Source: Rhodobacter flavimaris
Lineage (GTDB): Bacteria > Pseudomonadota > Alphaproteobacteria > Rhodobacterales > Rhodobacteraceae
Assembly (NCBI RefSeq): GCF_021378075.1
Contig: NZ_JAJUOS010000003.1
Span: forward strand, 186,001-250,000
Direction of reading: 5' to 3'
Length of the DNA stretch: 64,000 nt
A program made the translations under genes and the position numbers. Of this stretch, positions 30,180 through 39,703 are shown in pieces. Below the pieces are notes generated by a model. That model ran no database searches, had not been told where the DNA came from, and saw only the letters and a list, made by a program, of their open reading frames with translations. How positions within the stretch are numbered: the first letter of the stretch is position 1; each line of letters opens with the position of its first letter.

Positions 30180-31420
30180 TAGCGGTCAATCTCCCCGAAC
30201 ACGATGTCCATCGTGCCGATGATGGCCGAAACGTCGGCCAGTTGGTGTCCCTTGCAGACCGCATCCATCGAATGCAGATGCGGGTAGCCCGGGGCGCGGA
30301 TCTTCGCGCGGTAAGGTTTGTTGGTGCCGTCCGACACGAGGTAAACGCCGAATTCGCCCTTGGGGGCCTCGACGGCGGCGTAAACCTCGCCGGCGGGAAC
30401 CTTGAAGCCCTCGGTATAGAGCTTGAAGTGGTGGATCAGCGCTTCCATCGAACGCTTCATCTCGCCACGCTTGGGCGGGGTCATCTTGCCACGCGCCAGA
30501 ACGTCGCCCTGCCCTTCGGGCGCGCGCAGCTTGGCGATCGCCTGATGGATGATCTTGGTCGATTCACGCATCTCGGCCATGCGCACGAGGTAGCGGTCGT
30601 AGCAGTCACCGTTTTTGCCGATACAGACCTTGAAGTCGAACTCGTCGTAGCACTCGTAGGGCTGCGCGCGACGCAGGTCCCAGGCAAGGCCCGAACCGCG
30701 CACCATGACGCCCGAGTAGCCCCATTTCTGGATCTCTTCCTCGGTGATGATGCAGATGTCGGCGTTGCGCTGCTTGAAGATCCGGTTCTCGGTCAGCAGG
30801 CCCTCGATATCGTCGAGTACGCGCGGGAATTCGTTGGCCCAGATCTCGATGTCGTCGATCAGTTCTGACGGCAGATCCTGGTGGACACCGCCAGGACGGA
30901 AGTAGTTGGCGTGCAGACGCGCACCGCAGGCACGCTCATAGAACACCATCAGCTTCTCGCGCTCTTCAAAGCCCCAAAGCGGCGGGGTCAGCGCGCCCAC
31001 GTCCATCGCCTGAGTGGTGACGTTCAGCAGGTGGTTCAGAATTCGGCCGATTTCCGAGTAGAGCACGCGGATCAGCTGCGCGCGTCTGGGAACCTCGGTG
31101 CCCGTCAGCTTCTCGATCGCCAGACACCAGGCATGTTCCTGGTTCATCGGCGCCACGTAGTCGAGACGGTCGAAATACGGAAGGTTCTGCAGGTAGGTGC
31201 GGCTTTCCATCAGCTTCTCGGTGCCGCGGTGCAGCAGCCCGATATGCGGGTCCGCGCGCTCGACGATCTCGCCGTCAAGCTCAAGCACCATCCGCAGCAC
31301 GCCGTGCGCCGCCGGGTGCTGGGGCCCGAAGTTGATGTTGAAGTTGCGGATGCGCTGTTCGCCCGTCAGGAAATCCGTCGAGCCGTCATCGTAGGTATTT
31401 TGCCGGATGTCGCCGTCCAT
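30179..31420 (-). CDS. nuoD: NADH-quinone oxidoreductase subunit D
   Basis: The 49-kDa-type subunit (413 residues) related to hydrogenase large subunits; with NuoB it forms the quinone reduction site. Seen are [34 protein letters not shown] (with the quinone-site His) and YCDRYL-like [15 protein letters not shown]. The C-terminus ends in [19 protein letters not shown], as usual. Fifty-three bases separate it from nuoC. Confidence 0.98.
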   Translation of the reverse strand: MDGDIRQNTYDDGSTDFLTGEQRIRNFNINFGPQHPAAHGVLRMVLELDGEIVERADPHIGLLHRGTEKLMESRTYLQNLPYFDRLDYVAPMNQEHAWCLAIEKLTGTEVPRRAQLIRVLYSEIGRILNHLLNVTTQAMDVGALTPPLWGFEEREKLMVFYERACGARLHANYFRPGGVHQDLPSELIDDIEIWANEFPRVLDDIEGLLTENRIFKQRNADICIITEEEIQKWGYSGVMVRGSGLAWDLRRAQPYECYDEFDFKVCIGKNGDCYDRYLVRMAEMRESTKIIHQAIAKLRAPEGQGDVLARGKMTPPKRGEMKRSMEALIHHFKLYTEGFKVPAGEVYAAVEAPKGEFGVYLVSDGTNKPYRAKIRAPGYPHLHSMDAVCKGHQLADVSAIIGTMDIVFGEIDR

Positions 31421-31473
31421 AGTCTTTACCTTTGCTTGCCGATGGCCTGGGGCCCGTGAGCCCCCGGCGAGGC

Positions 31474-32073
31474 TCAGCCCTGCTTTTCGTCGCCGGGCAG
31501 AATGTAGTGGGCGCCCTCCCAGGGGCTGAGGAAGTCAAACTGACGGTATTCCTGGGTCAGCTTGACCGGCTCATAGACCACGCGCTTTTGCACCTCGTCA
31601 TAGCGCAGCTCAACATAACCCGTGGTCGGGAAGTCCTTGCGCAGCGGGTGCCCGCGGAAGCCGTAGTCGGTCAGGATGCGGCGCAGGTCCGGGTGGCCCG
31701 AGAACAGGATACCGAACATGTCGAAGATCTCGCGCTCGAACCAGTTGGCAACCGGGAAAGCGTCGGTGATCGAGGGGCACATCTCGTCTTCGCGCAGGGC
31801 AGCCTTCACGCGGATGCGCTGGTTGCGCCACATCGACAGGAAGTGCCAGACCACGTCGAAACGTGCCGGACGCGAGGGCCAGTCAACGGCGGTGATATCC
31901 ACCAGCGTGGTGAAACGGCAGTTCGGATCGTCGCGCAGAAACTCGAGGAACGAGACGATATTGCCGGCGGTGACCGTCACGGTCAGCTCGCCAAAGGCGA
32001 TCTCGGTCGAGACCACGTCATCCGCGCGCTTGAGTTCGATATGGGCGGCCAGTTCTTGCAGTGCTTCGCTCAT
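31474..32073 (-). CDS. nuoC: NADH-quinone oxidoreductase subunit C
   Basis: The 30-kDa-type peripheral subunit, 199 residues, unfused to NuoD. The family block [20 protein letters not shown] and [17 protein letters not shown] is intact. The start at 32073 (MSEALQEL) has GAGGGGACG upstream. The longer frame upstream is a nuoB shadow. Confidence 0.97.
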   Translation of the reverse strand: MSEALQELAAHIELKRADDVVSTEIAFGELTVTVTAGNIVSFLEFLRDDPNCRFTTLVDITAVDWPSRPARFDVVWHFLSMWRNQRIRVKAALREDEMCPSITDAFPVANWFEREIFDMFGILFSGHPDLRRILTDYGFRGHPLRKDFPTTGYVELRYDEVQKRVVYEPVKLTQEYRQFDFLSPWEGAHYILPGDEKQG

Positions 32074-32083
32074 CGTCCCCTCC

Positions 32084-32608
32084 TCAGCGCACCAGCGTCC
32101 CGGTGCGGCGGATCTTCCGCTGCAACTGGAGGATGCCATACATCAGCGCCTCGGCCGAAGGCGGGCAGCCCGGAACGTAGATATCGACCGGAACGATCCG
32201 GTCACAGCCACGCACCACCGAATAGCTGTAGTGGTAATAACCACCACCGTTCGCGCAGGAGCCCATCGAGATCACGTAGCGCGGCTCGGGCATCTGGTCG
32301 TAGACCTTGCGCAGAGCGGGGGCCATTTTGTTGGTCAGCGTGCCCGCGACGATCATAACGTCCGATTGACGAGGGCTTGCGCGCGGGGCGAAGCCGTAGC
32401 GCTCCACGTCGTAGCGCGGCATCGCGGTGTGCATCATCTCGACAGCGCAGCAGGCCAGACCGAAGGTCATCCAGTGCAGCGAGCCGATGCGCGCCCAGTT
32501 GATCAGGTCCTCGGCGGTCGTAAGGATGAAGCCCTTGTCCTGCAGGTCGCGGTTGAGCGCCTGTGCCGCGCCTTCCATATCGGCGGCAGCGGTATTCGCT
32601 CCGGTCAT
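32084..32608 (-). CDS. nuoB: NADH-quinone oxidoreductase subunit B
   Basis: The PSST-type subunit carrying terminal cluster N2; 174 residues. Ligand cysteines are in [10 protein letters not shown] (the tandem pair), [15 protein letters not shown] and [11 protein letters not shown]. The start [11 protein letters not shown] at 32608 overlaps the nuoA stop by one base and corresponds to the Nqo6 start I recall; two earlier in-frame ATGs would overlap nuoA further. Confidence 0.97.
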   Translation of the reverse strand: MTGANTAAADMEGAAQALNRDLQDKGFILTTAEDLINWARIGSLHWMTFGLACCAVEMMHTAMPRYDVERYGFAPRASPRQSDVMIVAGTLTNKMAPALRKVYDQMPEPRYVISMGSCANGGGYYHYSYSVVRGCDRIVPVDIYVPGCPPSAEALMYGILQLQRKIRRTGTLVR

Positions 32609-32973
32609 CACGCCCATTCCAGCGCCCCTTTCTTCCATTCATAGGCAAAGCCCACGGTCAGCACCGCCAGGAACACCATCATCGACCAGAAGGCGACCAT
32701 GCTCAGACCACCGAAGGCGACCGCCCAGGGGAACAGGAACGCCACTTCGAGGTCGAAGATGATGAACAGGATCGAGACGAGGTAGAAACGGACGTCAAAT
32801 TTCATCCGCGCATCGTCGAAGGCGTTGAAGCCACACTCATAGGCCGACACTTTTTCCGGGTCGGGGTTGCGCACCGCAAGCACGGCAGCAGCGAGGATCA
32901 GCACCAGACCGAGTCCGGTGGCCATCGCGAGAAAAATGAGAATGGGAAGATATTCACGCAGCATATCGTGCAC
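32608..32973 (-). CDS. nuoA: NADH-quinone oxidoreductase subunit A
   Basis: A 121-residue, three-helix subunit and first gene of the operon. Conserved features are [20 protein letters not shown] (the loop with the quinone-channel Cys), [20 protein letters not shown] and the final WKKGALEWA. It is preceded by a 269-base region that carries a hairpin and an FNR-like box. Confidence 0.97.
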   Translation of the reverse strand: MHDMLREYLPILIFLAMATGLGLVLILAAAVLAVRNPDPEKVSAYECGFNAFDDARMKFDVRFYLVSILFIIFDLEVAFLFPWAVAFGGLSMVAFWSMMVFLAVLTVGFAYEWKKGALEWA

Positions 32974-33113
32974 TGGTTGGCTCCCTCGTGACGCGACGCA
33001 ATGTCGCGCAGGTTCCGGCTAGGCCGACCTTTAGCCCTGCGCCCGCTCCGGGTCAACCGAGAGGTGCCCAAATGCGGAGCGAAAAGTTCAATTTGTATAC
33101 CGATGCACACAAA

Positions 33114-33137
33114 TGGGCGGGGACAAGGCCCCGCCCA
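33114..33137 (-). terminator. Hairpin at the leucine operon / nuo boundary
   Basis: TGGGCGGGG (33114-33122) pairs perfectly with CCCCGCCCA (33129-33137) around a six-base loop. On the minus strand it is followed by TTTGTGTG, a weak U-rich tract. It sits about 105 bases after the liuC stop, and is the best candidate to stop the leucine operon before nuo. Confidence 0.6.
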
Positions 33138-33192
33138 GTGTCATGTTTCGCGCTAACGGCGAGGCATCGCCCAAATCGACGCCGCGACGTCC

Positions 33193-33206
33193 TTGATCAA
33201 AGTCAA
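33193..33206. promoter_or_regulatory. FNR/FnrL-like box upstream of nuo
   Basis: TTGAT-CAAA-GTCAA differs at one position from the FNR-type consensus TTGAT-N4-ATCAA. It is in the intergenic region, 220 bases before nuoA. It could place complex I expression under oxygen control, or belong to another CRP/FNR-family protein. The intervening hairpin makes the link to nuo uncertain. Confidence 0.4.
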
Positions 33207-33242
33207 CAAAATCCGCCTGACCGGGGAAATTACTTTACCGCC

Positions 33243-34025
33243 TCAGGCGATCCAGCCCGGCTTGCGCTTGCTGAAGAACGCAGTGATTCCCTCTATCGCC
33301 TCGGGGCTTTCCCATCGCGCGACGAGCGCGGCGATGGTGGCGTCCTGCACCTCGGGGCCGGTGTCGGGGCCAAGCATCCGGATCAGCGCCTTGGCGTCGG
33401 CCACGGCGCCCGGCGCGCAGCTCAGGTAAGGCACGACTTCGGCCTCGATCGCCGCATCAAGGGCGTCCGCCGCCACGACCTTGGCCAGCAGGTTCAGCTC
33501 GTGCGCCTCGGTGGCATCGAAGAGCCGTGCCGACATGAAGACCCTGCGCGCCTTGTCCGCGCCCATGCGCGCCACGACATAGGGTGAGATAGTGGCAGGC
33601 GTCAGCCCGAGCCGCGTCTCGGTCAGGCCGAAACGCGCCCCCTCGACCCCCACGGCGACGTCGCAAACCGACATCATCCCGATCCCGCCGCCAAAAGCAT
33701 TGCCATGCACCCGCCCGATCAAGGGCTTCGGGCAGCGATCAAGCGCCGAGAGCATCCCCGCCAGCTTGCGCGCTCCGGCAGCGCGCTCCTCGGCTGTAGC
33801 GGCTATCTGCGCCTGCATCCAGTTCAGATCGCCCCCGGCGCAGAAGCTTGCACCCTCAGCCGCCAGCACAACCACGCGCACCGACGGGTCATTGCCCAGA
33901 TCGGTGATCGCGGCAGTGATCTCATCCATCATCTGCGCACTCAGCGCGTTGTGCTTGTCGGCGCGGGAAAGCCACAGATGGGCTACGCCGCGCGCATCGG
34001 TCTCGATCCGGATCGTCTCAACCAT
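33243..34025 (-). CDS. liuC: Enoyl-CoA hydratase, probable methylglutaconyl-CoA hydratase
   Basis: A 260-residue crotonase-fold protein. The oxyanion-hole segments are ASFCAGGDLNWMQ and HGNAFGGGIGMMSVCD, and the substrate-side TETRLGLTPATISPYVV follows. Location as last gene of the ivd-mcc-hmgL operon points to hydration of 3-methylglutaconyl-CoA to HMG-CoA in leucine breakdown. The ATG overlaps the hmgL stop by eight bases. A crotonase of other specificity cannot be excluded from sequence alone. Confidence 0.88.
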   Translation of the reverse strand: MVETIRIETDARGVAHLWLSRADKHNALSAQMMDEITAAITDLGNDPSVRVVVLAAEGASFCAGGDLNWMQAQIAATAEERAAGARKLAGMLSALDRCPKPLIGRVHGNAFGGGIGMMSVCDVAVGVEGARFGLTETRLGLTPATISPYVVARMGADKARRVFMSARLFDATEAHELNLLAKVVAADALDAAIEAEVVPYLSCAPGAVADAKALIRMLGPDTGPEVQDATIAALVARWESPEAIEGITAFFSKRKPGWIA

Positions 34026-34881
34026 CCTGGCCTCCCTTCATCGACCGCGCCAGCGTGGCGGCCTCTTGCAGCACAGCCATATCCAGCCCGGTGTCATAGC
34101 CCAACTCGGCCAGCCGGGCGGCCACCTTCTCGGTCGCTACATTGCCCGCTGCGCCTGGCGCATAGGGGCAGCCGCCAAGGCCACCCACCGCAGCGTCAAA
34201 AACCCGCAGACCAAGCGCCAGGCTCGCCTCGATATTCTCAAGCGCGCGGCCTGCTGTATCGTGGTAATGACCTGCAAGGCGTTCCGGCGGCAATTCGTTT
34301 AGAACCGCCTCAAGCATGGCGCTGATCGTCTCAGGGCGCCCCTGCCCGATCGTGTCGCCCAAACTGACCTCATAGCAGCCCAGATCGCGCAGCGCGGCGA
34401 CGACGCGCGCGACTTGGCCCGGCGCGATCGCCCCGTCATAGGGGCAGTCGGTCACGACCGAGACATAACCGCGAACAGGCATATTATCGACCTTTGCGGC
34501 CTCGATCACCGGCGCGAACCGTTCAAGACTTTCACTTATCGAACAATTTAGATTGGCGCGCGAAAACCCCTCAGAGGCCGAGGCGAAGATCGCCACCTCA
34601 TCGGCGCTGGCGGCACGAGCGGCCTCGTAGCCCTTCAGGTTCGGCGTCAGCGCGGCATAACGCACGCCCGGCGCGCGGGTGATCCCGGCCAGCACATCGG
34701 CGCTGTCGGCCATCTGCGGCACCCATTTCGGACTGACGAACGAGGCCACCTCGATCCGCCGGAACCCCGCCTTGCTCAGCCAGTCCACCAGCGCGATCTT
34801 CTGCGCCGTCGGGATCATGCGTTTTTCGTTCTGCAACCCGTCTCGGGGCGCCATTTCAAAGATTTCGACGGTCTCAGGCAT
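34018..34881 (-). CDS. Hydroxymethylglutaryl-CoA lyase
   Basis: A 287-residue TIM-barrel lyase that cleaves HMG-CoA to acetyl-CoA and acetoacetate, the last step of leucine degradation (often called mvaB, liuE or hmgL). Metal and catalytic motifs are APRDGLQNEKRMIP near the N-terminus, GHYHDTAGRALENIE, and GGLGGCPYAPGAAGN with the catalytic Cys. The start MPETVEIFEM at 34881 overlaps the GST gene by eight bases; the longer frame is a shadow. Confidence 0.95.
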   Translation of the reverse strand: MPETVEIFEMAPRDGLQNEKRMIPTAQKIALVDWLSKAGFRRIEVASFVSPKWVPQMADSADVLAGITRAPGVRYAALTPNLKGYEAARAASADEVAIFASASEGFSRANLNCSISESLERFAPVIEAAKVDNMPVRGYVSVVTDCPYDGAIAPGQVARVVAALRDLGCYEVSLGDTIGQGRPETISAMLEAVLNELPPERLAGHYHDTAGRALENIEASLALGLRVFDAAVGGLGGCPYAPGAAGNVATEKVAARLAELGYDTGLDMAVLQEAATLARSMKGGQDG

Positions 34882-35524
34882 CGGGCAACTCGTATAAGTC
34901 CTGGGTGTAGATTGCGCTGGAACCGCCCTTCGCGGCCGCGCGCTGATAGGCTGGACGCGCCATGACCCGCGCGCAATAGGCGGCAAGCGCCGGGTAAGCA
35001 TCGGGCCGCACGAAGCGGAACATCGCCTCGACGTTGAAGCCCATCATGCAGTCGGCGGCTGAAAAGTCGCTCAGCAGCCAGTCGCGTCCCAGCAAATGGC
35101 CTTCGAGCGCGCGCATCGTGACCTCAAGCCGCTTCGTATCGAGCTTGGTCAGCGCCGCCGAACGGGCGCTTTCGGGCCGCAGGAAGATATGATGAATATT
35201 GAGGTTTTGCAGTATATTGGCCTGCGTTTCCGAGAAACTGACCCATTCGAGGAACTGCGCGCGTTCGGCCTCTCCGGGCTTGGGGGCAAGGCGCCCGCGC
35301 GTCTCGGTCAGGTATTGCACGATGGCGCCCGACTCGAAGATCACCTGCCCGTCAACCTCCAGCGCCGGGATGCGCCCCGCCGGGCTGAGGGCGCGAAACT
35401 CGGGGCTACGCAGACTTCCGTCGGTCAGCGACCATAGCCGCAACTCGGCCGCCTCGCCAAGTTCCTCAAGCAGCCAGAGCACGCGGAACGAGCGCGAGCC
35501 GGGGACATGGTGCAGCCGGATCAT
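34874..35524 (-). CDS. Glutathione S-transferase family protein in the leucine operon
   Basis: A 216-residue GST with a thioredoxin-fold N-terminal domain (IRLHHVPGSRSFRVLWLLEE; SPAGRIPALEVDGQVIFESGAI, with the cis-Pro and the Glu-Ser that bind glutathione) and a helical C-terminal domain from about 85. The start overlaps mccA as ATGA and its end overlaps hmgL, so it is a true member of the operon. Its substrate is unknown. A role in removing reactive acyl or enoyl-CoA by-products is a guess. Confidence 0.88.
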   Translation of the reverse strand: MIRLHHVPGSRSFRVLWLLEELGEAAELRLWSLTDGSLRSPEFRALSPAGRIPALEVDGQVIFESGAIVQYLTETRGRLAPKPGEAERAQFLEWVSFSETQANILQNLNIHHIFLRPESARSAALTKLDTKRLEVTMRALEGHLLGRDWLLSDFSAADCMMGFNVEAMFRFVRPDAYPALAAYCARVMARPAYQRAAAKGGSSAIYTQDLYELPDA

Positions 35525-37446
35525 GCCGCCTCCTCTTCCTCGGCCAGGCGGATCAGTGCCGCCCCAGCCTCGACCTGCGAACCTTCGGTGACGAGCACCT
35601 CGGCCACGGTGCCCGCCCGCGCGGCCAGCATGGTGTGCTCCATCTTCATCGCCTCAAGAATAGCAAGCCTGTCGCCTTCCGCCACTTGCTGTCCGGGCTG
35701 CACGAAGACAGCCTTCACCAGCCCCGGCATCGGCGCCAGCGTCAGATCCGAGGCCGGCCCCTGCGAGGCACGCGCCAGCGGATCGGGGCGCACAAAGCGA
35801 TGCGCGCCATGCAGGAAAACGGTGATCTCATCGCCGCCCAGATGGAAGCGCGCGCCGGTCTTTGCCCCATCGACCCACCAGCCATCGGCGCGCATCTCGC
35901 AGATATGCTCGGCCCCGTCGATCTCGACCGCCACACGGCCCGGTCCTTCGACCCGCAGATAGGCCGGGGGATCGAAGGCGATCGCGCGCCGCAACGCGCC
36001 CCAAAGCGCGAATCCCGTCCCCTGCCCCGATTCGAGCCCCGCCACCGCCAGCACCGCCAGCGCCCGCGCCGCCAGCGGCGCCTCGGCCTCATGCACCAGC
36101 GCGTCGAGATCACGCCCGATCAGGCCAGTATCGACATCGCCCGCAGCGAAGCCACGATGCCGCGCCAACGCGCCGAGGAAGGCCAGGTTCGTCGTCGTCC
36201 CCGCAACCTCGGTCTGCTCAAGCGCACGGGCAAGACTTGCAAGCGCCACCGCACGCGTCGGGCCATGCACCACGACCTTGGCGATCATCGGGTCATACCA
36301 AGGGCTGATCGTGTCACCAGGTCGCACCCCGGTTTCTATCCGCGCGCCAGAGGCGAAACGCAGATGCGCCAGGGTCCCCGTGGCAGGGAGAAACCCCGCC
36401 GGCACGTCCTCGGCATAAAGCCGCGCCTCGAAGGAATGCCCCCGGATCGTCAGATCTTCCTGTCGCGCGGGCAAGTCTTCACCCGCTGCCACGCGCAGTT
36501 GCCACTCGACCAGATCGACGCCGGTGATCGCCTCGGTCACGGGATGCTCGACCTGAAGGCGCGTGTTCATCTCCATGAACCAGAAGCGATCGGGGCGCAG
36601 GCCCTCCGAGGCATCCACGATGAATTCAATCGTGCCCGCGCCCTTGTAGTTGATCGCCTCGGCGGCGCGGACAGCGGCCTGCCCCATCGCCTGCCGCATC
36701 TCTTCGGTCATGCCGGGGGCCGGAGCCTCTTCGATCACCTTCTGATGCCGCCGCTGGAGCGAGCAGTCGCGTTCGAACAGATGGACCGCGCGGGTGCCAT
36801 CACCGAAGACCTGCACCTCGATATGGCGGGGCTTCTCGACGTATTTCTCGATCAGAACGGCGGGGTTGCCAAAGGCGGTCCGCGCCTCGCCCTGCGCCGA
36901 GGCAAGGGCCGCCGCGAAATCCTGCGCGCCGTCCACCTTGCGCATCCCCTTGCCGCCGCCACCGGCAACGGCCTTGATAAGCACGGGATAGCCCACCGCC
37001 TCGGCGGCGCCAGCCAGATGCTCGGGGTCCTGGTTTTCGCCGTGATAGCCGGGCACGACGGGAACACCAGCCTCGGACATCAGCGCCTTCGCCGCATCCT
37101 TGAGACCCATCGCGCGGATCGCCTTGCCCGACGGCCCGATGAAGACCAGACCGGCGGCTTCGACAGCATCCACAAATTCAGGGTTCTCGGACAGAAAGCC
37201 ATAGCCGGGGTGAATGGCTTCGGCGCCAGTAGACAGCGCGGCGGCAATGATTGCGTCACCGCGCAGGTAACTGTCCTTCGGTGCGGGTCCACCGATCAGA
37301 ACCGCTTCATCTGCCATGGCGACGTGGCGCGCCCGGAGATCGGCCTCGGAATAGACCGCCACAGTCGCCACGCCCATGCGGCGCGCGGTATCGATCACGC
37401 GGCAGGCAATCTCGCCACGGTTGGCGATCAGGATCTTGCGGAACAT
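35521..37446 (-). CDS. mccA: Methylcrotonoyl-CoA carboxylase, biotin-containing subunit
   Basis: A 641-residue protein with, in order, a biotin carboxylase domain (FRKILIANRGEIACRV; ATP loop GGGGKGMR; EMNTRLQVEHPVTE) and a C-terminal biotin carrier domain with EAMKMEHTM, biotinylated Lys about 601. With MccB it carboxylates 3-methylcrotonyl-CoA. The start MFRKILIA at 37446 has GGAGGAG-type sequence upstream. The 129-base gap to mccB is unusual in this packed operon and is filled by a repeat. Biotin would be attached by the BirA encoded at 16255-17016. Confidence 0.95.
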   Translation of the reverse strand: MFRKILIANRGEIACRVIDTARRMGVATVAVYSEADLRARHVAMADEAVLIGGPAPKDSYLRGDAIIAAALSTGAEAIHPGYGFLSENPEFVDAVEAAGLVFIGPSGKAIRAMGLKDAAKALMSEAGVPVVPGYHGENQDPEHLAGAAEAVGYPVLIKAVAGGGGKGMRKVDGAQDFAAALASAQGEARTAFGNPAVLIEKYVEKPRHIEVQVFGDGTRAVHLFERDCSLQRRHQKVIEEAPAPGMTEEMRQAMGQAAVRAAEAINYKGAGTIEFIVDASEGLRPDRFWFMEMNTRLQVEHPVTEAITGVDLVEWQLRVAAGEDLPARQEDLTIRGHSFEARLYAEDVPAGFLPATGTLAHLRFASGARIETGVRPGDTISPWYDPMIAKVVVHGPTRAVALASLARALEQTEVAGTTTNLAFLGALARHRGFAAGDVDTGLIGRDLDALVHEAEAPLAARALAVLAVAGLESGQGTGFALWGALRRAIAFDPPAYLRVEGPGRVAVEIDGAEHICEMRADGWWVDGAKTGARFHLGGDEITVFLHGAHRFVRPDPLARASQGPASDLTLAPMPGLVKAVFVQPGQQVAEGDRLAILEAMKMEHTMLAARAGTVAEVLVTEGSQVEAGAALIRLAEEEEAA

Positions 37447-37470
37447 GGGCTCCTCCCTGTGTCCAATTTC

Positions 37471-37558
37471 GGAGGGGACGCTGCCCCCGCTCCTGCGGAG
37501 CCCCCTGAGGTATTTTCGCCAAGAAGAAACAGCCCTTTCTTCTTGGTCCAAATACCTC
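37471..37558. repeat. Structured intergenic repeat, copy B, with long inverted repeat
   Basis: Read on the plus strand: GGAGGGGACGCTGCCCCC, then GCTCC-TGC-GGAGC, then CCCCCTGAGGTATTTT and CCAAGAAGAAA, followed at once by an inverted copy of that tail. The two tail arms (37507-37529 and 37536-37558) are 23 bases each with a six-base loop (CAGCCC) and three or four mismatches. It occupies the mccB-mccA gap and could act as an attenuator or RNA-processing site. Confidence 0.65.
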
Positions 37559-37575
37559 CGCCGGAGGCAAGAAAT

Positions 37576-39180
37576 TTACATGCGGAACACGCCAAAGCGC
37601 GTCGGTTCGATCGGGGCGCAGAGACTTGCCGAAAGCGAAAGCGCCAGCACCTGCCGCGAGTGGCGGGGGTCGATGACGCCATCGTCCCACAGGCGCGCGG
37701 AGGCGTAGAGCGGATGGCTCTGGCGTTCGAACATCTCGATGGTGGGGCGCTTGAACTCGGCCTCTTCCGCGGCGGACCAGCTGCCGCCCTTGCGCTCGAT
37801 CCCGTCGCGGCGCACGGTTGCCAGAACGCCCGCGGCCTGTTCGCCACCCATCACCGAGATGCGCGAGTTGGGCCAGGTCCAGAGGAAGCGGGGCGAATAG
37901 GCGCGGCCCGCCATACCGTAGTTGCCAGCCCCGAAGGAGCCGCCGACCAACATGGTAATCTTGGGCACCGAGGTCGTGGCCACGGCGGTCACCATCTTGG
38001 CGCCGTGGCGCGCGATGCCTTCGTTCTCGTATTTACGGCCCACCATGAACCCGGTGATGTTTTGCAAGAATACCAGCGGGATGGAGCGCTGCGAGCACAG
38101 CTCGATGAAATGCGCGGCCTTTTGCGCGGCCTCGGAGAAGAGCACGCCGTTATTGGCGATGATCCCGACGGGGCATCCCATCACATGGGCAAAGCCTGTG
38201 ACGATTGTCTCGCCGAAGCGCGGCTTGAACTCATCAAAGCGCGAGCCATCGACGAGGCGGGCGATCACCTCGCGGATATCGTAGGGCGTGCGCAGGTCGG
38301 CCGGAACGACGCCGAGGATCTCTTCGGGGTCATAGGCCGGGTCTTCGGGCGACTGCCACTGCACCGTCGTGGGTTTGGCGCGGTTGAGATGGCTGACGGC
38401 ACGGCGCGCGAGCGCAAGAGCATGAGCATCGTCTTCGGCCAGGTAATCGGCCACGCCTGAAAGGCGCGTGTGCACATCGCCACCGCCCAGATCCTCGGCC
38501 GTGACGACCTCGCCCGTGGCGGCCTTTACCAGCGGCGGACCAGCGAGGAAGATCGTCCCCTGTTCTTTGACGATGATCGTCACATCCGACATCGCGGGCA
38601 CATAGGCGCCGCCCGCGGTGCAAGAGCCCATTACAACGGCGATCTGGGGAATGCCCTTCGCGCTCATCCGGGCCTGGTTGAAGAAGATACGGCCGAAATG
38701 GTCGCGATCGGGGAAAACCTCATCCTGGTTGGGCAGGTTCGCACCGCCCGAGTCTACAAGGTAGATGCAAGGCAGCGCGCATTCCTCGGCGATTTCCTGG
38801 GCGCGCAGGTGCTTTTTCACCGTCATCGGGTAATAGGTGCCCCCCTTCACGGTGGCATCGTTGGCGACGACCATCACCTCTTGCCCGTGCACACGACCGA
38901 TCCCGGCGATCACGCCCGCGCAAGGGGCCGCGCCATCATACATGCCATGCGCGGCCGTCGCGCCGACCTCGAGGAAGGGTGAGCCGGGGTCGAGCAGACC
39001 TGCCACGCGCTCACGCGGGGCCATCTTGCCGCGTGACACATGGCGCGCGGTAGCCTCGGGGCCGCCACCGGCGGCGGCGCGCTCGGCCGCCTCGCGCACG
39101 GTGGACAGCATCGCCAGATGCGCCTCGCGGTTCTGCCGCGCCGCATCCGAACCGGCGACAAAGGATGATACGAGTTTCAT
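37576..39180 (-). CDS. mccB: Methylcrotonoyl-CoA carboxylase, carboxyltransferase subunit
   Basis: A 534-residue carboxyltransferase of the crotonase superfamily. Diagnostic segments are [57 protein letters not shown], and [15 protein letters not shown] with [18 protein letters not shown]. It pairs with MccA for the biotin-dependent step of leucine breakdown. The start [10 protein letters not shown] at 39180 fits the family. It is 16 bases after the LprI-like gene. Confidence 0.95.
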   Translation of the reverse strand: MKLVSSFVAGSDAARQNREAHLAMLSTVREAAERAAAGGGPEATARHVSRGKMAPRERVAGLLDPGSPFLEVGATAAHGMYDGAAPCAGVIAGIGRVHGQEVMVVANDATVKGGTYYPMTVKKHLRAQEIAEECALPCIYLVDSGGANLPNQDEVFPDRDHFGRIFFNQARMSAKGIPQIAVVMGSCTAGGAYVPAMSDVTIIVKEQGTIFLAGPPLVKAATGEVVTAEDLGGGDVHTRLSGVADYLAEDDAHALALARRAVSHLNRAKPTTVQWQSPEDPAYDPEEILGVVPADLRTPYDIREVIARLVDGSRFDEFKPRFGETIVTGFAHVMGCPVGIIANNGVLFSEAAQKAAHFIELCSQRSIPLVFLQNITGFMVGRKYENEGIARHGAKMVTAVATTSVPKITMLVGGSFGAGNYGMAGRAYSPRFLWTWPNSRISVMGGEQAAGVLATVRRDGIERKGGSWSAAEEAEFKRPTIEMFERQSHPLYASARLWDDGVIDPRHSRQVLALSLSASLCAPIEPTRFGVFRM

Positions 39181-39196
39181 GTTTGATCTCCGTCCC

Positions 39197-39703
39197 TTAC
39201 CGGGCCTTCTCGTCAAGTCGCGCCATCAGTTCCAGCACCTGGAGGGCGGTCATGCGCATGGTGCAGGCCGATCCAGCCGGCCCCGCGCCCGAGCCTCCGC
39301 CCCATTGCGTCATCTCGTAAAAGCAGCTCGCATCGCGGAAGGCGATCCAGGCGCGCTGCATCTCTTGCAGCGCGGGCGCCATCGGCGCCGCGGCGCTGCC
39401 GATTTCCGCCATCTCGGCGTCCGCCGCCGTCTCGGCCGCCATCAGCTCCTGATAGGCGGTGTTCAGGCGGGCATCCCAGTCGGCCCGCTCGGCGCCATAG
39501 CAAAAGCCCATGCCCGCGTTAGAACTGCCGCCATCGCTGGTGAGCATGCAATGCGCGGCGCCCACGCCGATGCACTCGTCCCGAGACTCGGTCGATTTCG
39601 CGCTCAGGCAGGCCTCGATCACGGTGGGGTCATAGTCCACCGGCAAAGCCCCCTGCGCCAGGACCGGCGCAGGCAGCAAAAGCGCCAGGGCCAGCGCGCG
39701 CAT
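39197..39703 (-). CDS. LprI-family secreted protein in the leucine operon
   Basis: A 168-residue protein with a signal peptide ([18 protein letters not shown]) and a mature domain of the lysozyme-inhibitor LprI/DUF1311 type. The paired features are [21 protein letters not shown] near the start and [24 protein letters not shown] and [18 protein letters not shown] near the end; at least six cysteines could form disulfides. The ATG at 39703 overlaps the ivd stop as TGATG; a GTG one codon earlier is possible. A periplasmic protein between two cytosolic enzymes of leucine degradation has no obvious role there. Confidence 0.82.
   Translation of the reverse strand: MRALALALLLPAPVLAQGALPVDYDPTVIEACLSAKSTESRDECIGVGAAHCMLTSDGGSSNAGMGFCYGAERADWDARLNTAYQELMAAETAADAEMAEIGSAAAPMAPALQEMQRAWIAFRDASCFYEMTQWGGGSGAGPAGSACTMRMTALQVLELMARLDEKAR

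Larger units (their letters stand above)
32974..33242 (-). promoter_or_regulatory. Upstream region of the nuo operon
   Basis: This 269-base gap separates the end of the leucine operon from nuoA, both on the minus strand. It holds no gene. It contains a strong hairpin (33114-33137) and an FNR-like box (33193-33206). On the minus strand a -10-like TATACA (33094-33099) lies downstream of the hairpin and would give a nuo leader of about 115 bases, but no good -35 pairs with it. Confidence 0.5.

Noticed and set aside
35635..38460. 941-residue open frame on the plus strand opposite mccA and mccB
   Set aside because: It crosses the intergenic repeat and two real genes in the opposite strand; composition is typical of an antisense shadow.
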